From Clostridia bacterium UC5.1-1E11 (GTDB taxonomy: Bacteria > Bacillota > Clostridia > Oscillospirales > Acutalibacteraceae): a stretch of 64,000 nucleotides of DNA. Location: the NCBI GenBank assembly GCA_001305115.1, contig BCAA01000003.1, positions 1 through 64,000 on the forward strand, given 5' to 3'. Position 1 is the stretch's first letter. Every line of letters starts with the position of its first letter. Below, piece by piece: positions 58,407 to 64,000 of the stretch. The translations under genes were made by a program, and so were the position numbers. Below the pieces are notes generated by a model, which saw only the letters and a program-made list of their open reading frames with translations, had not been told where the DNA came from and made no database searches.

Positions 58407-58540
58407 GATCTATACCGCGATATATAAACCTATACACAAAAATTTTCTACTAGAGCGTATAGCGGGTTGATCGTTCTGTTACAGCCTGTGGACAGCAACT
58501 GCGTTATTCATTGCAGCGCCATCCACAGGATAACACAAAA

Positions 58541-59152
58541 TCATCGTAAATTACTTAAGCCGCAAAAACGGTGCTTCTTAAGTAAAAGCAACAGCATCAG
58601 ATAACATCCCACCAGTAACAGCGAGAAATTATAACGCGAACGAAGCAGCAACAGGAATCCAGCCACCGCTAGCGGAAGTAATGTACAGATCGAAATAACC
58701 GTCACCAGACGTTCAGCAGTTTCCTCCTGCAACCGCAAGCAGAGTATGGCGTGTAATGCTTGCCCTCCATCGAGTGGGTCCACTGGCATAAGATTCATGG
58801 AGCCGATCAAAAGATTGGCCGCCGCAAATTTCCCTGTACCAGCACCTGCCAACAAGCATCCTCCCAAAGTCATCAGATTGGCACAGGGTCCAGCGAGGTC
58901 TACGGCTGCCTCTCTTAAATAACCGCGTGGTTCTCCCTGGCGTACAATTTCTGCCCCAAAAGGAGTCAGTCGGATTGCCTTAGGTGGACACCTGACTGCT
59001 AACAGGACAGCCAGGTGTCCACCCTCGTGCAGAGCTGCAGCTACAATTCCTGGAATAGCCATTCCGTTGGTATCCAACAATAGAAAAAAAGCAAGCACCG
59101 CCACAAAAAGAAAGCTAATTGTTACGCGACATCCTCCAATTGAAAAGGTCAT
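58541..59152 (-). CDS. SpoIVFB-like site-2 metalloprotease (M50)
   Basis: 203 residues, strongly hydrophobic with about five to six membrane helices. The zinc motif HEGGH lies in AAALHEGGHLAVLL, and the third ligand in NLMPVDPLDGGQAL. This is the compact S2P type that includes SpoIVFB, the protease that matures sigma-K during sporulation. It overlaps its upstream partner by four bases. A spore role is likely but not shown by context. Confidence 0.88.
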   Translation of the reverse strand: MTFSIGGCRVTISFLFVAVLAFFLLLDTNGMAIPGIVAAALHEGGHLAVLLAVRCPPKAIRLTPFGAEIVRQGEPRGYLREAAVDLAGPCANLMTLGGCLLAGAGTGKFAAANLLIGSMNLMPVDPLDGGQALHAILCLRLQEETAERLVTVISICTLLPLAVAGFLLLLRSRYNFSLLLVGCYLMLLLLLKKHRFCGLSNLR

Positions 59153-59532
59153 GTACTCTCCGTTTCGGAGACCTCATTGCTCTCCACTTCCGATGATTCC
59201 GGTGCAGAGGATGCCTTCGGCATAAATTCCAACACCTTGGTTCGGAATTGATCCGCCTGCTCCTCTGCTACAATCGAATTGTTAATATTTTTAACATACC
59301 AATCTCGCACATTGGTATATAGTTCCCCACCAAATACCTTCAGTACCAATGCCGCCACAACTAATCCTCCACATACAGACACTTGTACAACGGTCAATAG
59401 CCAAGAACTGGCACGTTTCGCTTTTTTCTTCGGTGATTCTTCCAAGGAATCGTATAGCCCTCGCTCTTCCGATGTCTGTCCAACATCGTGTAGATCCCTT
59501 TGATATTCTTCATCATAATAAAATTCATCCAT
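59149..59532 (-). CDS. Short single-helix membrane protein, SpoIVFA-like position
   Basis: 127 residues: charged N-terminus (DEFYYDEEYQRDLHD), basic patch KKKAKR, one membrane helix (LLTVVQVSVCGGLVVAALVL), then about 60 outer residues ending in a Ser/Glu-rich tail. By position and topology it matches SpoIVFA, which anchors SpoIVFB, but the LytM-like domain is absent. Translationally coupled to the protease gene by a four-base overlap. Confidence 0.6.
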   Translation of the reverse strand: MDEFYYDEEYQRDLHDVGQTSEERGLYDSLEESPKKKAKRASSWLLTVVQVSVCGGLVVAALVLKVFGGELYTNVRDWYVKNINNSIVAEEQADQFRTKVLEFMPKASSAPESSEVESNEVSETEST

Positions 59533-59757
59533 TCTCCCATCCCCCTGTTTTTGATTGCCTGTACACTTATATGCGGACAGGGATCAAAAAAGAACATAGG
59601 CCATTTATCCCCCTGTTTACGCGTTAATCTTCTGCATAATAGGTACTCCTCCAACACGTTGAGATATATCAAGATGATCGCTCTAGCCCCTAATACTCCT
59701 AATACTATAGAATGATCCGTCTGCTTGGACGGGACAAATAGTAAAAACTCCACTATC

Positions 59758-60033
59758 TTAAAAGGAAAGTTTTATTTTCTGTGATTTATTAGCAATCTTG
59801 TTGTCGATATGTAGATCGTAGCCGTGCGACGAGGACACAATGCTGTCGCTGGGGTAACGATCCACGACGCAGAGCTTGTCCAGTTCCGCCTGGGACAAGT
59901 CGCTAAAGAAGGCTTCACGCTCTCTTTGGCGTTTCATGTTCCGCAGGTAGGCCCTGGCCTCGTTTCGCAATACCTTCTTGCAAAAAGCATCGAACCGGCA
60001 TTGCTCGCCATAGTCGCGGGGGTTAGATTCCAT
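59758..60033 (-). pseudogene. Truncated conjugative-transposon sigma-like gene
   Basis: Starts at ATG 60033 behind AAGGGG. FDAFCKKVLRNEARAYLRNM, then FSDLSQAELDKLCVVDRYPS and SSSHGYDLHIDNKIA match the N-terminal half of the sigma-70-like proteins common on Tn916-type and related elements. The frame ends soon after in AT-rich sequence (KSQKIKLSF), so the sigma region 4 HTH is gone. It marks a damaged or recombined end of the element. Confidence 0.75.
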
Positions 60034-60185
60034 CAGTTTCACCCCTTTTCTATGGGAGGATCAGGTAGTTCTCTCCCTTTCCGCTACTACCAATCCTGCG
60101 AGAGCGTGTTCTGCCCGCTAAACGCCTCCTTTTGAAGAAAATTTGGGAAAAGCAACGGCCAGCTATCCCGACCGCAGGAAACGAC

Positions 60186-60222
60186 AAAAAGCGCCCGGCA
60201 GGTCACAGACCCACCGGGCGCA
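60186..60222 (-). terminator. Terminator hairpin
   Basis: GCGCCCGG/CCGGGCGC stem with a 15-base loop and TTTTTG on the minus strand. No intact gene precedes it, so it may be left from a lost gene of the element. Confidence 0.7.
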
Positions 60223-60510
60223 ATAGTAAATTGTTTACATGGTATAGTTCATACTCATGGCCGAACATCTCCGCCGACTGGAACGGGCTTTTTTTGAGCG
60301 GTTAGTCCTTGTCAGATCAGGCGGGGATAGTATCCGGCGCAGCATAGCGGCATCCTCCTTCTATGCCGCCGTGGAAGCTGTCAGGACAAAGAAAAAACGG
60401 CGGCTCGAATCGAAGCGCCGTGAAGAAAGTGCTTTTGCGCGCAGAAAACCGACTGCCCCGTGGCGGTTTTTTCTTTTCTGCCGCCGGACAGATCATGGAG
60501 AATATAAAAA

Positions 60511-60556
60511 CAGAGCCGATAACTTACGAGGTTTTACCTCAGCGTTATCGGCTCTG
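60511..60556 (-). terminator. Terminator of the GntR-ABC-KTR operon
   Basis: GAGCCGATAAC/GTTATCGGCTC stem followed by TGTTTTTAT on the minus strand; it overlaps the end of the KTR gene. Confidence 0.8.
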
Positions 60557-60733
60557 CGTCTTAGCGTCTGGCTCTTTAATAACTGAAATATTTTGTTGTC
60601 GTACACTGATTAGCGTTTCCTGTTTACATTTCGGACAATACAGCGGAAACCGTTCAAGCACCGTGTCATATCGAATACGCAGTCGTGTTTTACTGCCGCA
60701 CACGGGACACATAATCCATTGAGTTTCACCCAT
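60545..60733 (-). CDS. Cysteine-rich KTR domain protein
   Basis: 62 residues. Two CxxC knuckles (MCPVCGSKTRLRIRYDTVLE and YCPKCKQETLISVRQ) and the KTR triplet define the Cys_rich_KTR family, small zinc-binding proteins found mostly on clostridial mobile elements. It ends the operon GntR-ABC ATPase-permease-KTR. Function unknown. Confidence 0.85.
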   Translation of the reverse strand: MGETQWIMCPVCGSKTRLRIRYDTVLERFPLYCPKCKQETLISVRQQNISVIKEPDAKTQSR

Positions 60734-60742
60734 GCCAAACCC

Positions 60743-61387
60743 TCAAAACAGATCAATACTTGAAAAGATTTTCTTGGATACAAACATCGAGAAAAGCCAA
60801 AGTGCGCCCCCGATCATCCAGAGCACGATATACATTGCACCAGGAACGGCAGAGAACGATTGGGTAACTGTGGCCGGTACTACGACAGAATTAGCCACGC
60901 TCATAAGTACAGGACCAGCAACAACCAGCAGCATCGCTAACAGTTTTGTTTTTTCATATCCGAATCGGTATTGAATGGGAAGAAATATGCCCATACAAAT
61001 AACCTGAATCCAAAAAACAACGACAACAGACCGCACGAAATCGACAGCAGACAGCTGGGGAATAACTTGCATTTCGATCCGGAATACCACACAGCAATAA
61101 AGGTAAATTAAAAAGTAGAGCAGATACTTTTCCTCTACAAGTTTTTCTCTGTTATAAGGGGTGGCACAAAGCAGCGCCGTTGCTTTAGGGTACATATTTT
61201 CCTTTTCGGAAACCGCAAGATTGAACGCAACAGAAGAGATAAAGACAGCTCCCGGAAGTGCAAACACTTCAAGCATTTGAGGTTGTTTCCAGACCAAGAG
61301 CACCGGCAGGCCCACCCCAATGAGAATAACCGCAGCCACATAGTTCTTTGCAATAATGCAATCCTTCTTCAACAGTTGTAAAATCAT
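60743..61387 (-). CDS. ABC-2 type transporter permease
   Basis: 214 residues with six hydrophobic segments (for example AVILIGVGLPVLLVW and LLAMLLVVAGPVLMSVANSV). The N-terminal ILQLLKKDCIIAKNYV is typical of the ABC2_membrane_2 group next to YtrB-like ATPases. It overlaps the ATPase gene by four bases. The complex probably exports a peptide, lipid or antibiotic, or acts in stress sensing. Confidence 0.82.
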   Translation of the reverse strand: MILQLLKKDCIIAKNYVAAVILIGVGLPVLLVWKQPQMLEVFALPGAVFISSVAFNLAVSEKENMYPKATALLCATPYNREKLVEEKYLLYFLIYLYCCVVFRIEMQVIPQLSAVDFVRSVVVVFWIQVICMGIFLPIQYRFGYEKTKLLAMLLVVAGPVLMSVANSVVVPATVTQSFSAVPGAMYIVLWMIGGALWLFSMFVSKKIFSSIDLF

Positions 61388-62244
61388 GCGGGTTCACCCT
61401 CCTTCATGTGAGAAAGCATGATGTCCTCGACCGTCACTCGTTCAAATACAGCATCCGGGAATATCCTCCTTGCTTCTTCCACTTGGTTGGTAACTCCCGT
61501 AAAACCGTATTTCGTTTGCTCCACTTTCAAGAACAGCTTTTCGGTTTCGGCGGGCAACAGGCCCTTTCCTTTTACGAGCCGATGGGTTTCCAACAGCATA
61601 TCTTTATCTTCTTCGAACAGAATTTTGCCGTTGTCGATCATCACCAGCATATCCGCAGCTTTATCCAAATCAGAAGTGTTGTGCGTGGAATAGAATACAG
61701 CCTTTCCGCCCTGATCCATGAATTCTTTCAAGATTTCAATGAATTGCTTTCTCACCAGAGGGTCAAGGCCACTTGTGGGTTCGTCCATAATCAGCAGCTC
61801 TGCATGGTGGGACAGCGCCAATGCCAATGAGAACTTCATTTTCATGCCACGAGAGAGAGAAGAAATGGTCTGATCGGGCCTAAGAGAAAAAGCATCTAAG
61901 TAATGCGTATATGCCCCGTTGTCCCAATGGGAGTAGGAAGAAGCAATCAAGTTCTTCATCTGGGTCAAGGTTAATTCATCATAGAAGAATCCCTCATCAA
62001 AGACGACTCCAATAGAATCTTTGAAAGATTTTTCTGTTTTCGATATGTCTTTACCCTTAAATTTTATGGTGCCAGCCTCATGTGAGATTAGGTGAAGAAT
62101 GGAGCGTATGGTAGTAGTTTTTCCAGCGCCGTTTGCACCGATAAAACCTGTGATACAATCTTCATAAATTGAAAAGGACACTCCATTCAACTGAAAACCG
62201 GGATATGTCTTTTTAAGACCTTCCACCTCTAAAAGCGGCTGCAT
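61384..62244 (-). CDS. ABC transporter ATP-binding protein (YtrB-like)
   Basis: 286 residues: Walker A GANGAGKTT, signature LSRGMKMKFSLALALSHHAE, Walker B LLIMDEPTSGLDP and H-loop FYSTHN. The C-terminal 70 residues form the extra domain typical of drug and bacitracin-type exporters. It lies one base after the GntR gene and overlaps the permease gene. Confidence 0.92.
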   Translation of the reverse strand: MQPLLEVEGLKKTYPGFQLNGVSFSIYEDCITGFIGANGAGKTTTIRSILHLISHEAGTIKFKGKDISKTEKSFKDSIGVVFDEGFFYDELTLTQMKNLIASSYSHWDNGAYTHYLDAFSLRPDQTISSLSRGMKMKFSLALALSHHAELLIMDEPTSGLDPLVRKQFIEILKEFMDQGGKAVFYSTHNTSDLDKAADMLVMIDNGKILFEEDKDMLLETHRLVKGKGLLPAETEKLFLKVEQTKYGFTGVTNQVEEARRIFPDAVFERVTVEDIMLSHMKEGEPA

Positions 62245-62245
62245 A

Positions 62246-62620
62246 TTAGACCTCCTCATACAAAATATCCATCATCATGTTCAGTTCTTCTTTTGTGATT
62301 TTAAGTGATTTCGCTGTTTGAATCATATCCTGCATCTTCTGTTCCACGAGTCGGCGTTTGGAATCCCGCAACAACTCAAGATTGCTTGTTGATATGAAGG
62401 TTCCTATACCAACTTGGCTGGTTACAAATCCCTCTTGCTCCAGTTCTTCGTAAACCCGTCGTATTGTTAGAACGCTTACAGACAGGTCATTCGCAAAGGT
62501 GCGGATGGACGGAAGAGGATCACCTTCCACCAATTCCTCTTTCAAAATAGCATCTTTAATCTGATCTTTGATTTGCTGGTATAGGGGGGTATCAGAAGTA
62601 TTTGAGATTACGATCTTCAC
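62246..62620 (-). CDS. GntR-family regulator, YtrA subfamily
   Basis: 124 residues from GTG 62620, chosen because AGGAGGTG lies seven bases upstream. The winged helix TPLYQQIKDQIKDAILKEEL then DLSVSVLTIRRVYEELEQEG is typical, with only a short C-terminal dimerisation tail, as in YtrA. It should repress the ABC operon until a wall-active compound is sensed. Confidence 0.92.
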   Translation of the reverse strand: MKIVISNTSDTPLYQQIKDQIKDAILKEELVEGDPLPSIRTFANDLSVSVLTIRRVYEELEQEGFVTSQVGIGTFISTSNLELLRDSKRRLVEQKMQDMIQTAKSLKITKEELNMMMDILYEEV

Positions 62621-62663
62621 AGGACTATCACCTCCTGTTCTTATGTGCTGTTCTATAATACAC

Positions 62664-62692
62664 ACTATACACTATCATCACAATAAAGTCAA
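62664..62692 (-). promoter_or_regulatory. Promoter of the GntR-ABC-KTR operon
   Basis: TTGACT (62687-62692), 17-base spacer and TATAGT (62664-62669). The sequence around the -10 box (GTGTATAGTGTGTATTAT) is repetitive and may be the YtrA-type operator. Confidence 0.8.
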
Positions 62693-62808
62693 TGCCTCGC
62701 CTGCTTCTCTTGCGGCCAAAATAACGAATTATAAAATGTAGAATTATAGCATATAGCAACATTCCACGGACAAAATATGAACTATACAATGTAAGTGGGT
62801 GATGCAAT

Positions 62809-63177
62809 ATGGCGAATATCAAAGATTGCCCTGGTTTTGAAACTTTCGGTGCCGATGTAAAAGCTGCACGGAGCGCAAAGCATCTATCGCGCAGGACATT
62901 GGCGGAGATCGTCAACATCGACTCCCGGTAGCTCGCAAATATCGAGAACGAGGGTACGATCCCCAGCTTGCCGGTTATCATACAGCTTATCAAAGTATGT
63001 GGACTTCCCGTAGAACGGTACTTCAATCCAGAGGTCATGCGGGAGGGAAGTGCACAGCGGCAGCGTATCAGCCACAAACTGAAACTCTGTCCGGAGCAGT
63101 ATTTGACCGCCATCGAGGGTGCGCTTGACGGGGCGCTGAAAACTAAAGAATCAGCGGATGAAACGGAGGGTGCGTAA
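62809..63177 (+). pseudogene. XRE-family regulator with an in-frame amber codon
   Basis: From ATG 62809 the frame reads FETFGADVKAARSAKHLSRR, then IVNIDSR, TAG (62929-62931), then LANIENEGTIPSLPVIIQLI and a full C-terminus to 63177. In related element proteins the TAG place is usually a tyrosine (RYLANIENEG), so TAT or TAC changed to TAG. Either a nonsense mutation or a single-base error; the rest of the gene is undamaged. Confidence 0.75.
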
Positions 63178-63289
63178 AGCATCCTCCGTTTTCGTTTTTT
63201 AGGGCAGCTATGCTGCCCTTTTCTTTTTGAAAATCCGGGATTTTGTGGGCGGATGAAGGTGTTTCCGGCATTGTATTTACGGGGGAAGG

Positions 63290-63345
63290 AGCGTAGAGCA
63301 AGCACAGCAAGTGTGGCCATACTTGCGAATTTTGACTTTTGGGCG
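63290..63345. other. Candidate origin of transfer (oriT)
   Basis: An inverted repeat GCAAGT/ACTTGC (63307-63312 and 63321-63326) with the short spacer GTGGCCAT-like centre lies just before mobC, the usual oriT place in mobilizable elements of this type. A nic site cannot be proven by eye. Confidence 0.4.
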
Positions 63346-63419
63346 CCCCTTGCCCCTAAACACAAAATTGCTTGTTGGGATGCTCCCAAACCCTTATACA
63401 GAAAGGACGGTGCCGCCCT

Positions 63420-63749
63420 ATGGCAAATCGCAAACGCTCCATCATCCTGCGCTGTCCGGTGACGGCAGAAGAACGAAGCCTGATTGAACAGAAGATGGTC
63501 CAGCTCCAGACAAAGCGGATCAGTGCCTACCTACGGAAGATGGCGATTGACGGATATATCATCTATGTGGACACCAGGGACATCAAGGAGATGAACAAAC
63601 TCCTGTCCGCCATTGGCCGGAACATCAATCAGATCGCCAAGCGGGTCAACGCCAGAGGCCCCACCTATCAGGCCGACATGGAGGAAATCCGGGAAAGGCT
63701 GGATCAGATATGGCAGTTACAAAGACGCATCCTATTAAGTCAACGCTGA
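63420..63749 (+). CDS. mobC: MobC-type relaxosome accessory protein
   Basis: 109 residues from ATG 63420 with GAAAGGA upstream. RSIILRCPVTAEERSLIEQK is a ribbon-helix-helix region, and LLSAIGRNINQIAKRVNARG is the conserved MobC motif. MobC binds near oriT and helps the relaxase nick DNA. It overlaps the relaxase start by about 40 bases. Confidence 0.9.
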   Translation: MANRKRSIILRCPVTAEERSLIEQKMVQLQTKRISAYLRKMAIDGYIIYVDTRDIKEMNKLLSAIGRNINQIAKRVNARGPTYQADMEEIRERLDQIWQLQRRILLSQR

Positions 63750-64000
63750 AAGCGGCCATTGACTATATCTGCAACCCTGACAAGACGGACGGGAAGCTGC
63801 TGGTGTCCTCTTTTGGCTGCGCCGCCGAAACCGCCGACATTGAGTTTAGCTGGACGCGCCGCCATGCCATCGACAAGGGCACGCACCTGGGCCGCCATGT
63901 GATACAAGCCTTTGAGCCTGGGGAGGTGTCGCCAGAGAAAGCCCATGAGATTGGGATACAACTGGCAAAAGAAATATTGGGTGGCAAGTACGAGTTTGTA
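63710..64000 (+). CDS. Relaxase/mobilization nuclease, N-terminal part
   Basis: Open from ATG 63710 to the window end (97 residues). STLKAAIDYICNPDKTDGKL and HLGRHVIQAFEPGEVSPEKA are the start of the MobA/VirD2-like relaxases of clostridial and Bacteroides-type mobilizable elements; the latter segment leads up to the histidine triad. The start lies within the end of mobC in another frame, as is usual. The C-terminus is beyond the window. Confidence 0.9.
   Translation, partial: MAVTKTHPIKSTLKAAIDYICNPDKTDGKLLVSSFGCAAETADIEFSWTRRHAIDKGTHLGRHVIQAFEPGEVSPEKAHEIGIQLAKEILGGKYEFV

Larger units (their letters stand above)
59740..64000. mobile_element. Left part of an integrative mobilizable/conjugative element
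   Basis: A change in composition, a truncated conjugative-transposon sigma-like gene, a KTR protein, a GntR/ABC operon, an XRE regulator, MobC and a relaxase follow in order up to the window edge. No integrase or attachment site is visible, and the right end lies outside the window. The left boundary is approximate. Confidence 0.7.

Noticed and set aside
1..64000. CRISPR array or restriction-modification system
   Set aside because: No regularly spaced short repeats and no cas, methylase or endonuclease genes of such systems were seen.

Overview
The window looks like a chromosomal segment of a low-GC-phylum (Firmicutes) anaerobe, most likely a gut Clostridia member near the Oscillospiraceae/Ruminococcaceae. 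The grounds are the tig-clpP-clpX-lon-engB and rplS-lepB-lepB-rbgA-rnhB-yraN gene orders, CsoR/CopA, YerC, a SpoIVFB-like protease, strong AGGAGG ribosome sites, and no oxygen-respiration genes. Base composition is moderately GC-rich, with AT-rich islands near 19.5-21 kb, 24.3-32 kb and 59.5-63 kb that look like acquired or decaying DNA. Almost all genes are on the minus strand.

Layout. 0-2.6 kb: an acetyltransferase, a DUF4261 gene behind a structured leader, and a 255-bp direct repeat. 2.6-8.0 kb: a phage-derived lysis cassette (DUF1492 sigma-like regulator, amidase, XhlA-like protein, holin) followed directly by a very large family-2 glycoside hydrolase whose N-terminus resembles a phage baseplate (BppU) domain. 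This is the most unusual locus in the window and could be a holin/endolysin-type export module. 8.0-9.5 kb: tspO and a small HTH/zinc-protein operon. 9.9-12.5 kb: a TetM/EF-G-like GTPase joined to a YacP/Rae1-like NYN nuclease. 13-18.7 kb: osmoprotectant ABC transporter, MarR/YczE pair, MITE-like element, cupin gene, and two copies of a dispersed structured element. 18.8-29.9 kb: mixed accessory genes (flavin reductase, DUF3788, VOC protein, decayed capsule-regulation cluster, MerR regulon, methyltransferase, acetyltransferases, phosphotransferase remnant). 30.1-30.9 kb: seven tRNA genes in two transcription units. 32-50.8 kb: housekeeping genes (Hsp33, proteostasis cluster, threonine synthase, signal peptidases, L19, tRNA/RNA-linked radical SAM pair). 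51-59.5 kb: copper efflux, M14-like deacylase, peroxiredoxin plus reductase, SpoIVFB/A-like pair. 59.7-64 kb: the left part of an integrative mobilizable element with a truncated sigma-like gene, a GntR-ABC-KTR operon, an XRE gene with an amber codon, MobC and the start of a relaxase.

How parts work together. A MerR regulator (25.4 kb) probably controls two promoters that share the same operator dyad inside a 19-bp spacer, one before the cupin gene and one before the carboxymuconolactone-decarboxylase gene. CsoR represses its own operon with CopA through an operator inside the promoter spacer. AhpC and the AhpF-like reductase form a peroxide-reducing pair.

Caution. About fourteen genes carry single-base frameshifts, including essential engB, and many of the breaks lie in homopolymer runs. 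Most probably reflect sequence error rather than true decay, so joined coordinates are given for them.
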